The position numbers and the translations under genes were made by a program. A stretch of 64,000 nt of DNA, from contig NZ_FWFD01000007.1 in assembly GCF_900163795.1 (NCBI RefSeq), positions 186,001 through 250,000 of the forward strand, given 5' to 3'. Below are positions 1 to 8,110 of this stretch, piece after piece. Origin of the DNA: Vagococcus fluvialis bH819 (lineage in GTDB: Bacteria; Bacillota; Bacilli; Lactobacillales; Vagococcaceae). Each line of letters opens with the position of its first letter. Position 1 is the stretch's first letter. The notes under the pieces were generated by a model. It was not told the origin of the DNA. It did no database searches and worked only from the letters and a program-made list of their open reading frames with translations.

Positions 1-657
1 AAGTACGAAGATAGTGAAATAATCTTTACATTTGAAAAAAGTTTAACAAAAGTGAAAGAAGAATATAAAGATTTTGATTTCTCGAATTTAGAAAAAAATT
101 ATTCGAAAATGAGAGGAGAAGAAATAAAAATTAGTAATAAGTATTTTTTTAATAAACTATTAAAAATAATAATTTCGTGGTCGAATATACAATTTAATAA
201 ATTACAGATAAATATTAATGATGGTCTTAGTGAGACAAATGAACCCAAAAGGGGGATGACTCAAATATTCTTATCATATAGCTATGATGATTATTTATAT
301 ACATATGCGTTATTTCAATATTTTTATAGTAATAATTTGTACTTGTATATGGATTGGATGCATAATAATAAAATTAATGACGGAAGATATTTAAAGAGTC
401 TGCTAAGAACTGAATTGGATAATAGTGAACAATTATTATTTTTACCAAGTTTAAATAGAGATTTAAGAACACAGGGGTATCAAGGGGTAAGACCGTGGTG
501 TGCATGGGAGTTAGGATGTTTTTATAGTCATAGAGAAAAATATATTATTCAAGTGTATAATGAAGATAGAGTCAACAATAATAATTTATTGCTAAGTAGT
601 TTGGAAAGAATGATTGGAATTGATGAAAGTAGCAATAGAATAATAGGAAGGTGGTAA
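1..657 (+). CDS. TIR-domain protein, ThsB-like Thoeris sensor (5' end outside window)
   Basis: The reading frame is open from base 1 without a stop, so the gene probably starts left of the window; the first in-window start is GTG at 52 (201 residues from there). A TIR fold begins near residue 71 (IFLSYSYDDY) and contains the conserved helix with WCAWELGCFY, whose Glu (about 153) sits where TIR NADases carry the catalytic Glu. The roughly 70 residues before it are not recognised. It ends 3 bp before the SIR2-SLOG gene, so the two are surely co-transcribed. By the Thoeris model it would sense infection and make a cyclic ADP-ribose-type signal from NAD+. The TIR call is firm; the sensor role comes from the neighbour. 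Confidence 0.75.
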   Translation, partial: KYEDSEIIFTFEKSLTKVKEEYKDFDFSNLEKNYSKMRGEEIKISNKYFFNKLLKIIISWSNIQFNKLQININDGLSETNEPKRGMTQIFLSYSYDDYLYTYALFQYFYSNNLYLYMDWMHNNKINDGRYLKSLLRTELDNSEQLLFLPSLNRDLRTQGYQGVRPWCAWELGCFYSHREKYIIQVYNEDRVNNNNLLLSSLERMIGIDESSNRIIGRW

Positions 658-660
658 AAA

Positions 661-2109
661 ATGATAAATAAAAAAGAATATTCGCGTGACATACAGAAAT
701 TTATTGAAGATTATAGTAAATCGTTGAGAAATGGAAACGCTGCAATTTTTGCTGGTGCAGGGCTATCCATTCCTTCTGGTGCAATGGGATGGCCAGATTT
801 ACTTAAAGATGTAGCGGAAAATTTAGGTTTATCTAATGATAAATATGTTGATCTGATTACTTTAGCACAGTATTACGTTAACCAAGAAGATTCAAGGACA
901 GAGTTATCAGAATTAATAATGGAGAGTTTTTCTCCTAGAGCAGGATTAGAAATTAATGAAACTCAAAAAATACTTAGTAAATTACCTATAGATACTATAT
1001 GGACAACAAATTACGATAACTTAATAGAAAAGGCCTTTAAATTAGAATATAAGAATGTGTTAGTAAAAAAAAGCCCTGAAGATTTTTCGTTGAACTCATC
1101 TAGATATAAAACAGATGTAATATTATATAAAATGCATGGGGATAAAGATACGCCCGAGAAAGCTATTATAACTAAAGATGATTATGAAACTTATAATGAT
1201 ACTCATTTAGTTTATACAACGGCTTTGAAAGGTGATTTAGTAGAAAAAAAATTTTTATTTATTGGATTTAGTTTTGAGGATCCGAATTTAGAATATATAC
1301 TTGCTAGAATAAGATCTTTAATTGGTCAAAATAAACCGAAGCATTATTTTTTTATTGAAAAAGTTATAAGAAAAGAAAATGAATCAGTTGAGTCATTTGA
1401 GTTAAGGAAGACGAAGCAGAAATTAAAGATTAAAGATTTAAAAAGGTATAGAATATATGCAGTTGAAATTAATTCATATAATAAAGATATACCTAATATT
1501 TTGCAAATAATAAAATCGAAAGTGAATATGAATAACATATTTATTTCAGGAGCAAGCATTGAAGAAAATGAAAAAAAATGTTCCGACCTAGTGAATACTA
1601 TAGTTCCTAGGCTAATTGATGATAGTAAAAATAAGATTATTTCAGGATATGGTTTAGGAATTGGATCTCTAATAATTAATAACGTATTAGATAAAGTCAC
1701 GGAAAATAGGTGGTTGAAATTTGATGATACTTTGAAGTTATACCCTTTTCCACAAGGAGAATATTCTGCTAAAAATTGGACAATTTATAGAAAGAAAATG
1801 ATAGCTGATGCTGGAATCGCAATTTTTATTTTTGGAACAAAAAAAGATAAAAATGGTGTTGAGGTTGAGTCAAAAGGAATGCTTGAAGAATTTGAAATAG
1901 CCCATGAGTTAGGTTGTAAAATTGTACCAGTTGGTTGTTCGGGTGGAGTGAGTAAAAAAATATATGAAACGATGAAAAGTAATATCAATGAGTATCATGG
2001 TAATCAAAGAGTAATAGAAATGATTGATAAATTAGATCAATGTGAAATTTCAGACAATGAAATAATTGGGAATTTAATTGAATCGATTATATTAGAACTA
2101 AAAAAATAG
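661..2109 (+). CDS. thsA: Thoeris effector ThsA, SIR2-SLOG NADase
   Basis: A 482-residue protein with an N-terminal SIR2 domain (about 20-285) and a C-terminal SLOG domain (about 291-480), the architecture and length of type I ThsA. SIR2 signs are AGAGLSIPSG (31-40), TTNYDN (Asn117) and KMHGD (His159); Asn and His at these places form the NAD+-cleaving site in characterised ThsA. The SLOG part shows ISGASI, SGYGLGIGS and YRKKMIADAGIAIFIFG, the ligand-binding Rossmann-like elements. It should be a cytoplasmic oligomer that depletes NAD+ and stops growth when the TIR-made signal binds SLOG. Ribosome site AAGGTGG lies before the ATG. The start follows the upstream TIR gene by 3 bp, and another TIR gene starts 15 bp downstream. 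Confidence 0.93.
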   Translation: MINKKEYSRDIQKFIEDYSKSLRNGNAAIFAGAGLSIPSGAMGWPDLLKDVAENLGLSNDKYVDLITLAQYYVNQEDSRTELSELIMESFSPRAGLEINETQKILSKLPIDTIWTTNYDNLIEKAFKLEYKNVLVKKSPEDFSLNSSRYKTDVILYKMHGDKDTPEKAIITKDDYETYNDTHLVYTTALKGDLVEKKFLFIGFSFEDPNLEYILARIRSLIGQNKPKHYFFIEKVIRKENESVESFELRKTKQKLKIKDLKRYRIYAVEINSYNKDIPNILQIIKSKVNMNNIFISGASIEENEKKCSDLVNTIVPRLIDDSKNKIISGYGLGIGSLIINNVLDKVTENRWLKFDDTLKLYPFPQGEYSAKNWTIYRKKMIADAGIAIFIFGTKKDKNGVEVESKGMLEEFEIAHELGCKIVPVGCSGGVSKKIYETMKSNINEYHGNQRVIEMIDKLDQCEISDNEIIGNLIESIILELKK

Positions 2110-2124
2110 AAAGTAGGTAAGAGG

Positions 2125-2589
2125 ATGGCAAGAAGAACATTTATTTCTTATAAATATTCAGAATCAAGATGGACTAGAGATGAAATAATTAAAAGATTGG
2201 GAAAAGATGCTACTTATTACCACGGAGAAACAGCTGATAGTCCGGATATGGGAACTTTAAAAGTAGAGACGATAAAGGGGAATTTGGCCGATATGATCTT
2301 CCCTACGTCTGTTATGATTGTTATTATTAGTCCTAACGTTACATTAAGTTCTTGGGTAAAGTGGGAGATTAAGTATGCAACAAAAAGGCAAACAAGAAAT
2401 GGAAAACAATCTCAACCGAATGGTATTGTAATGGCAATTGATGATTCATTGATTGTAGATAACAAGTATTCGCCTAATGAGGTCACAGAACTTATTATGA
2501 ATAACTCAAATCCATATGTTACAAGTGTGAGTAATTTACTTTCTAATCCTAACCATGCAATAGAAGAAGCGTATAAGAAATTGAGGTAG
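2125..2589 (+). CDS. thsB: ThsB-like TIR protein (DUF1863/MTH538-type)
   Basis: A 154-residue single-domain protein. It opens with RRTFISYKYSES, followed by a YHGE stretch, a hydrophobic strand MIVIISPNVT and the helix WVKWEIKYATKR with Glu81. This is the compact TIR-like form (DUF1863) typical of ThsB. It probably converts NAD+ into the cyclic ADPR isomer that activates ThsA once a phage component is sensed. The start ATG is preceded by AAGAGG. It lies 15 bp after thsA and 8 bp before the SEFIR gene, inside one operon. Of the TIR proteins here it fits the classical ThsB best. Confidence 0.85.
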   Translation: MARRTFISYKYSESRWTRDEIIKRLGKDATYYHGETADSPDMGTLKVETIKGNLADMIFPTSVMIVIISPNVTLSSWVKWEIKYATKRQTRNGKQSQPNGIVMAIDDSLIVDNKYSPNEVTELIMNNSNPYVTSVSNLLSNPNHAIEEAYKKLR

Positions 2590-2597
2590 ACTTAGAT

Positions 2598-3716
2598 ATG
2601 GAGAAAACAGAACATCCAAAAGTATTTATTTCATATAGTCACCAAGGGGAAGAATATGAAAGGAGAATATTGCAATTTGCTAATAAATTGAGGAATCAAG
2701 GCATTGATGCTAATATTGATCTCTATGAAGAATCTCCCGTAGAAGGATGGCCAAGATGGATGGAGAATGAGATAAAAAAATCTGATTTTATTTTGGTTGT
2801 AAATGACCAATCGTATTATAAAAAAATTTATGATGAGAATGAATTAGGAAATGGGATAAATTGGGAAGTAAATATACTGTATCAGCATTTGTACGATCAA
2901 AACTCAAAAAATGATAAAATAATTCCAGTTTTTTTATCAGAGAGTGATAAAGAATTTGTTTTAACTCCATTAAAACCATTTACATTTTACAATGTCAGTG
3001 ACGGATTAGATTTTGATAAATTGTATTGGCGATTACGAGGAGTTAAAAAAAATAAAAAACCATCTTTAGGTGAATTGAGACCTTTGGAAGAAAAAGAACA
3101 AAAATTCATGTTTTTTTCTAGTCCAATAGACATGGAAAAATGGGATAAGGCGGAATGGAAGGGAATAGTTTATTTATTTCCGAAAGACAGTAATGATGCT
3201 ATAATGGGATTGTTTTTTAATGATTATAAAGAAGGACAAGAGATATTTAAGTCTTGGAAAGAAAACGTTATAGGACAGAGCTCTGATGATTATATAACTG
3301 TGGATTTCATTGAACCACCATTTCCTAAAGATAGCTGGATATATAAAGATTCAGATGTAAACAATGGGAATGGATACTTTGTTCATATAGGTCCTAATGT
3401 AGATAAAGCATTGGAGAGATCCGAAACCGCTAATTTAAATCTAGAGCAAGTTTTGCTAGCAACAATTTCAAGATATAGATGGATGCCAGAAATTAATAAC
3501 TCAATTAATAGAAGAGAATTTATGAGAAGGTTTAAAATTTCGAAAGAATGTTGGATTATGCCAATGTCTGTAATTACGGGGAAAGAAATGAGTATGGAAA
3601 ATATTATATTTGATCAAAATCTTTCTATCCGTATGAGTAATGTTAATTTTAAACAAGGAGATAAGTTGACTACTCAAGATTTAAGTAGGACAGTATTAAA
3701 TAATCCAGTGAACTAA
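2598..3716 (+). CDS. SEFIR/TIR-like protein with unrecognised C-terminal domain
   Basis: A 372-residue protein. Residues 8 to about 160 form a SEFIR-type TIR-like domain: KVFISYSHQGEEYE, then a GWPRWMENEI segment, the strand FILVVND, and GINWEVNILYQHLY with Glu90. Residues about 165-372 form a second domain I do not recognise; it is rich in aromatic residues (MFFSSPIDMEKWD, WKGIVYLF, SWIYKD, ISRYRWMPEI) and may bind a ligand or phage trigger. It is the fourth gene of the tightly spaced Thoeris operon, 8 bp after the ThsB-like gene, with a terminator directly after its stop. By position it is probably an alternative sensor feeding ThsA; whether it makes nucleotide signal is unknown. Confidence 0.75.
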   Translation: MEKTEHPKVFISYSHQGEEYERRILQFANKLRNQGIDANIDLYEESPVEGWPRWMENEIKKSDFILVVNDQSYYKKIYDENELGNGINWEVNILYQHLYDQNSKNDKIIPVFLSESDKEFVLTPLKPFTFYNVSDGLDFDKLYWRLRGVKKNKKPSLGELRPLEEKEQKFMFFSSPIDMEKWDKAEWKGIVYLFPKDSNDAIMGLFFNDYKEGQEIFKSWKENVIGQSSDDYITVDFIEPPFPKDSWIYKDSDVNNGNGYFVHIGPNVDKALERSETANLNLEQVLLATISRYRWMPEINNSINRREFMRRFKISKECWIMPMSVITGKEMSMENIIFDQNLSIRMSNVNFKQGDKLTTQDLSRTVLNNPVN

Positions 3717-3720
3717 AAAA

Positions 3721-3787
3721 GTAAACCCTGCTAAGAATTTTCTTGGTAGGGTTTTGTTGAAAAATTATATTAAATTAATTCTTTATT
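3721..3787 (+). repeat. Terminator-containing direct repeat, copy 1
   Basis: This segment, starting GTAAACCCTGCTAAG, recurs at 5456-5518. Its core is a hairpin (AACCCTGCTAAG / CTTGGTAGGGTT, one mismatch) followed by TTTT, so it can end transcription after the SEFIR gene. Similarity carries on past the hairpin into a TATTAAA-TAA-T stretch, so the copies are not merely two unrelated terminators. The pair brackets the fourth TIR gene and the decayed gene after it. Confidence 0.75.
3724..3757 (+). terminator. Intrinsic terminator of the Thoeris operon
   Basis: AACCCTGCTAAG pairs with CTTGGTAGGGTT around a loop of about five bases, with one mismatch and one G-U pair, followed by TTTTG. It starts 7 bp after the stop of the SEFIR gene and separates the four-gene operon from the TIR gene at 3900. 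Confidence 0.7.
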
Positions 3788-3899
3788 ACCACAAAACTTC
3801 ACCGAAATAGATACTAAGAAATTGTTTGTTAACATATGTAAGGAATGAGAGAGAAATAATAGATTGATTTGTTATTAAAAAATGTTAGGAGAATAATAA

Positions 3900-5060
3900 A
3901 TGCCTGGAAAAACACAAAGAAAATATGTCGGAGAGACAATGCGAATACAGAAAGAAATGACACAACAATTAAAACAAATAGCAAAGGTCTTGCCTTATGA
4001 ATACAATAGAAACTTGTTGTTGGAATACTATAAAGAATTTTATCCTACAGAATGGAATAAAATTATTCAAAGAGATAGTCAACACAGAGCAAAGGATGAT
4101 TTTTTAAAATCAAATGGCAAAAAGAAGAGATATAAATCAGTTGAACCTGAGCAATTTTTTTTTAGTCATGCTAAGGTTAAAAATATAATAAGTAAAGGAG
4201 CCAAAGAAAAGCATAAGTCTAATTTTAATCAAGAAGAGAGAGATAGAAATTATCAATCTTTAAAAAATAAAAGATTAAATAAAATAAAAAATCAAAAAGA
4301 CAAACTTGATAAATATAATGAGTTAACTCAAGAAGTGACTCCTGATTTTATTGAAATATTAATAGCATCTTATCATCAAAAAGGTATTAGTACAGAAGAA
4401 AAGATTGAAATTGTAAATGAAATGAAAAAATACAATTGTCCGCGTTCATTGGAATTTTTTTATAAATTGAATGATTCTGAGAAAAATGATCAAGTGAGGA
4501 ATATTGCATTCAAACATCTTCAAGATAGTGGTAATTATGTGAAACTAAGAAAAAAATTTAAAGGAAAACAAAAAGACTATATGACTGAAGTAAGTGAATT
4601 TAATATGAAGCCTGAAGACTTGGTTAAAAGGTTAGAAGATGGAACGGTTCAGAGTAAAAAAAAGTTTGATATCTTTATTTCTCATAGTTATAAAGATAAA
4701 GAGGTTGTGAAAAAAGTTGTAAGTATCTTAAATAGAAAAGGTTATTCTTGTTATTTTGATTGGTCAAGTGATAGCGATTTTTTAAAGAGAAAATACGTTA
4801 GTGATTTCACTAAAGAAGTATTAAAATATAGACTTAGACAATCAAAAGAATTATTGTTTATTAGAAGTGAAAACTCTATGAAAAAAGATAGAATCAAATC
4901 ATCGTGGATTAAATTTGAATTGGATTACTGTGTAGAAAGTGCTAAAAAAATTATGTACATGGATTTATTGAATGACGATTTTGAGTTGCCTTATAACAAG
5001 GTAAATTGTGATATTATTAATGATGAAATAGACCTAATTAATAAAGATAAGCAAGTGTGA
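3900..5060 (+). CDS. TIR-domain protein with long unrecognised N-terminal region
   Basis: A 386-residue protein. The C-terminal TIR domain (about 255-365) shows FDIFISHSYKDKE, GYSCYFDWSS, a hydrophobic ELLFIRS strand and SSWIKFELDY with Glu340. The N-terminal 250 residues are very basic and helical; 1-145 are Lys/Gln/Asn-rich and 146-225 look like a small helical bundle (VTPDFIEILIASYHQKG). I do not recognise that part. AGGAG precedes the ATG. A terminator lies upstream, so it is transcribed separately from the thsA operon. It may be a further Thoeris sensor or an independent TIR defence protein; proximity is the only link. Confidence 0.72.
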   Translation: MPGKTQRKYVGETMRIQKEMTQQLKQIAKVLPYEYNRNLLLEYYKEFYPTEWNKIIQRDSQHRAKDDFLKSNGKKKRYKSVEPEQFFFSHAKVKNIISKGAKEKHKSNFNQEERDRNYQSLKNKRLNKIKNQKDKLDKYNELTQEVTPDFIEILIASYHQKGISTEEKIEIVNEMKKYNCPRSLEFFYKLNDSEKNDQVRNIAFKHLQDSGNYVKLRKKFKGKQKDYMTEVSEFNMKPEDLVKRLEDGTVQSKKKFDIFISHSYKDKEVVKKVVSILNRKGYSCYFDWSSDSDFLKRKYVSDFTKEVLKYRLRQSKELLFIRSENSMKKDRIKSSWIKFELDYCVESAKKIMYMDLLNDDFELPYNKVNCDIINDEIDLINKDKQV

Positions 5061-5077
5061 TTTACGGAAGATAAGAA

Positions 5078-5470
5078 ATGATACTAGGTATTATAAATTG
5101 TATGGCAAATAATTCTTTTTTGCTGAAAGATTGATCAGTTACATTAGTTATTGGGTTATTTGCTTTAGCATTTACAGATTCTAGTAATATTTTCTTTTTG
5201 ATTGCGTAGATTCTAATAATTTTGTTTTGGTTTTTAGATTCGTATTTTTTAATGTCTGAATGAGGATTTAGACAATCTTATAAGATGAAACCAAATCTAA
5301 AAGATAAAATAGATTTTTATATAATTCGTTTATCATAAAAAAGAAGGAAAAACTAGATATCTACAATATTTATTTTCAATTATAGAGATCGCTTTTTTAT
5401 TCCATTAGCTGTTTTAGTTACTAGTGTAATGGTTTTAAAAAGAATTTATGTAAAAGTAAAACCCTGCTAA
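5078..5470 (+). pseudogene. Decayed two-TM membrane protein gene, five in-frame stops
   Basis: One frame reads through from an ATG at 5078 (GGAAG ribosome site upstream) to a TAA at 5468-5470 but is broken by stops at 5132 (TGA), 5207 (TAG), 5261 (TGA), 5336 (TAA) and 5354 (TAG), with no frameshift. The pieces MANNSFLLKD, SVTLVIGLFALAFTDSS, ILIILFWFLDSYFLMSE and GFRQSYKM match, from memory, a widespread family of small two-TM proteins (FWFLDSYYL..ERLFR). A last hydrophobic piece (FFIPLAVLVTSVMVL) follows in the same frame. At least two stops sit where the family has Trp (LKGW) or Arg (ER.FR), as expected from point mutation. It is probably a dead relic that travelled with the TIR genes. Confidence 0.65.
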
Positions 5471-5518
5471 GAATTTTCTTGGCAGGGTTTTTGGCAGGGA
5501 ACCATATTAAACTAAGTC
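5456..5518 (+). repeat. Terminator-containing direct repeat, copy 2
   Basis: Second copy of the segment at 3721-3787, sharing the CCCTGCTAAGAATTTTCTTGG core and the flanking TATTAAA-TAA-T stretch. The hairpin here pairs fully apart from one G-U and is followed by TTTTT. A-rich bases precede it, so it could also help end guaA transcripts arriving from the other strand. Confidence 0.75.
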
Positions 5519-5588
5519 ATTTTTGCCCGTTTTACATGCCCATAAATGCTGTTAAATAGGCATTCCCCATTCATATTATATTAGCTCT

Positions 5589-7145
5589 TTATTCCCACTC
5601 AACAGTAGCAGGTGGTTTACTCGTAATGTCATACACGATACGATTAACATGATCCACTTCATTTACAATACGAACTGAGATTTTTTGTAATAAGTCCCAA
5701 TCAATACGAGCAAAGTCAGCAGTCATCCCATCAATTGATGTAATGGCACGTAGACCAACAGTGTAATCATACGTACGACTATCTCCCATAACACCAACAG
5801 AACGCATACCAGGAAGAACAGTGAAGTATTGCCAAATATCGCGGTCAAGACCAGCGTTAGCGATCTCTTCACGTAAGATAGCGTCACTTTCGCGAACAAT
5901 TTCTAATTTTTCTTCAGTAATTTCACCAAGAACACGGATACCTAATCCAGGTCCTGGGAATGGTTGACGCCATACTAATGCTTCTGGCATACCAAGTTCA
6001 ATCCCTAATTCACGCACTTCATCTTTGAATAACGTATTTAAAGGTTCGATTAACTTAAAGGCCATATCCTCAGGGAGTCCGCCTACGTTATGATGTGATT
6101 TGATCACTTCAGCAGTGTCAGTACCACTTTCGATAACATCAGTATAAAGAGTACCTTGAGCTAAGAATTTGATGCCGTCTAATTTAGCGGCTTCATCATC
6201 GAATAAATAGATAAATTCGTTACCGATAATTTTACGTTTTTGTTCAGGATCAGAAACACCCGCCAATTTATCTAAGAAACGTTTTTTAGCATTTACACGA
6301 ATAATGTTTAAGCCAAATTTACCACTAAGGCTATCCATTACTTGATCGCCCTCATCTTTACGTAGTAAACCGTGATCAACGAAGATACATGTTAATTGAT
6401 CACCAATTGCTTTTTGTAAAAGAACGCCAACAACACTAGAATCCACACCACCAGAAAGGGCAAGTAAGACTTTTTTATCCCCAACTTGTTCGCGGATTTT
6501 TTTGATTTCTACATCAATGAAGTTTTCCATTGACCAATTACCTGTAGCACCACAAATATCAAAAGCAAAGTGGCGTAACACATCGTTACCATGTTCAGAA
6601 TGACGAACTTCTGGATGGAACTGAACAGCGTAAAGACCTTTTTCTTGATTTTCCATAGCAGAAATAGGGCAGCTTGCGCTTGTTGCGACAACTTCAAAAC
6701 CTTTTGGAACTTCAGTAACTAAATCACCGTGGCTCATCCATACTTGATGATGCTCAGGTAAATCTTTGAATAATTTAGTAGATGAATTTGTAATATCTAA
6801 CATGGCTTTTCCGTATTCAGGAGCGCCAGCACTTTTAACAACACCACCTAATTTGTGAGTCATTAGTTGCATACCATAACAGATACCTAAAATAGGAATA
6901 CCTAAATCAAAGATAGCAGGGTCGATTGAAAAACTACTTTCATCATAAACGCTGTTTGGTCCACCTGAAAAGATGATTCCTTTAGGAGCGATTTCCTTAA
7001 TTTCTTCAATTGTGATTTTATGGCTCATTAATTCAGAGAAAACTCCAAACTCTCTAATTCGGCGTGTAATTAACTGATTGTATTGACTACCAAAATCCAA
7101 AACAATGATTTTTTCCATGTCTTTAAAATCGGACGTGTTTGTCAC
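5589..7145 (-). CDS. guaA: GMP synthase (glutamine-hydrolysing)
   Basis: Converts XMP to GMP with glutamine and ATP in the cytoplasm. The N-terminal class I glutamine amidotransferase domain starts at [19 protein letters not shown] and holds the nucleophile motif GICYG and the HPEV histidine. The ATP-pyrophosphatase domain has the P-loop LSGGVDSS, and the C-terminal dimerisation domain ends in the conserved PPATVEWE. The frame opens at a GTG at 7154, but AGGGTGA sits just before a second GTG at 7145, giving 518 residues; that start is preferred. It follows coaA by about 40 bp, so the two probably share a transcript. Its 3' end abuts the defence island. Confidence 0.97.
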   Translation of the reverse strand: MTNTSDFKDMEKIIVLDFGSQYNQLITRRIREFGVFSELMSHKITIEEIKEIAPKGIIFSGGPNSVYDESSFSIDPAIFDLGIPILGICYGMQLMTHKLGGVVKSAGAPEYGKAMLDITNSSTKLFKDLPEHHQVWMSHGDLVTEVPKGFEVVATSASCPISAMENQEKGLYAVQFHPEVRHSEHGNDVLRHFAFDICGATGNWSMENFIDVEIKKIREQVGDKKVLLALSGGVDSSVVGVLLQKAIGDQLTCIFVDHGLLRKDEGDQVMDSLSGKFGLNIIRVNAKKRFLDKLAGVSDPEQKRKIIGNEFIYLFDDEAAKLDGIKFLAQGTLYTDVIESGTDTAEVIKSHHNVGGLPEDMAFKLIEPLNTLFKDEVRELGIELGMPEALVWRQPFPGPGLGIRVLGEITEEKLEIVRESDAILREEIANAGLDRDIWQYFTVLPGMRSVGVMGDSRTYDYTVGLRAITSIDGMTADFARIDWDLLQKISVRIVNEVDHVNRIVYDITSKPPATVEWE

Positions 7146-7184
7146 TTGCTTCACCCTATCTTTCTTTTTATTTGTTTTTCTAAT

Positions 7185-8108
7185 CTAGAATTTCCTCAAG
7201 GAGATTTTATCAATGGTATGATTGTCTGACTTATGCAAGACAACATCTGCTCGACTTCGTGTGGGTAAGATAAAGTCTTCCAAGTTTTTTTGGTTAACAT
7301 CTTGCCACACTTGTTTAGCAAAATTAATAGCCTCTTCTCTAGGTCCATTCGCATATTCATAATAATAATTAGTTTTGTCATCTTTTGCAAGGTTTAATAA
7401 TGCCTCAAAGCGTTCTAAGTACCAAGATTCGATTAATTTACTATCAGCATCTACATAAATTGAGAAATCGAAAAAGTCACTAATGTAGATTTGTTGATTG
7501 GCAGGAAGTTGTAACACGTTAATTCCTTCAACAATTAAGATATCTGGCTGTGTAATCGTTTCGAATTCATCAGGAATAATATCGTAAACTTCATGAGAAT
7601 ACATAGGTATTTGTAGATTATCCTCACCGTTTTTAACAGCATTTAAAAAGGTAAGTAAGCGTTCCATATCGTAACTTTCAGGGAACCCTTTTTTATCTAA
7701 AATCCCTCGTTTTTTTAATTCATCAGTAGGGTATAGAAAACCATCAGTCGTAATAAGTTGAACGTTACGTCGTTTAAACGTTCTTGAGAGCATCATTTGT
7801 AAAAGACGGGCAGTGGTACTTTTACCAACAGCTACACTTCCAGCCACGCCAATGATAAAAGGGGTGGAAGGGACAAATTCTTGCATAAACAAGCCTTTAC
7901 TCAAATGAAGAGACTCATATTCTTTCATATAGATATGAATCAAATGTGTTAAAGGAATATAGATATCAAGAACATCTTGTAGTGATATTTGATCGTTAAA
8001 ACTTTTGATTTGTTGTAATTCTTCATCAGTCAATGGGGCAATACCATTTCGATAAAAGCCTTGCCACTCTTGTCTGGTTAGTTGATAGTAGTTTGTTATG
8101 TCATCCAT
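7185..8108 (-). CDS. coaA: Type I pantothenate kinase
   Basis: Phosphorylates pantothenate, the first committed step of coenzyme A synthesis. The 307-residue length and the P-loop GVAGSVAVGKSTTARL (about 96-111) are those of bacterial type I PanK of the P-loop kinase fold. Further family signs are LITTDGFLYP, KKGFPESYD and ILIVEGINVLQ. The ATG at 8108 lies 2 bp after the stop of the upstream thioesterase gene, so translation is probably coupled; guaA follows. CoA feedback inhibition is typical of the family. Confidence 0.96.
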   Translation of the reverse strand: MDDITNYYQLTRQEWQGFYRNGIAPLTDEELQQIKSFNDQISLQDVLDIYIPLTHLIHIYMKEYESLHLSKGLFMQEFVPSTPFIIGVAGSVAVGKSTTARLLQMMLSRTFKRRNVQLITTDGFLYPTDELKKRGILDKKGFPESYDMERLLTFLNAVKNGEDNLQIPMYSHEVYDIIPDEFETITQPDILIVEGINVLQLPANQQIYISDFFDFSIYVDADSKLIESWYLERFEALLNLAKDDKTNYYYEYANGPREEAINFAKQVWQDVNQKNLEDFILPTRSRADVVLHKSDNHTIDKISLRKF

Positions 8109-8110
8109 AG

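Noticed and set aside
1344-1988. Two antisense ORFs within thsA
   Set aside because: They lie in a gene with clear SIR2 and SLOG motifs, have no ribosome sites or known motifs, and reflect AT-rich composition.
5078-5470. Translational recoding (stop read-through) of the five-stop frame
   Set aside because: All three stop codons occur, no seleno- or pyrrolysine signals were seen, and neighbouring genes use stops normally; point-mutation decay is simpler.
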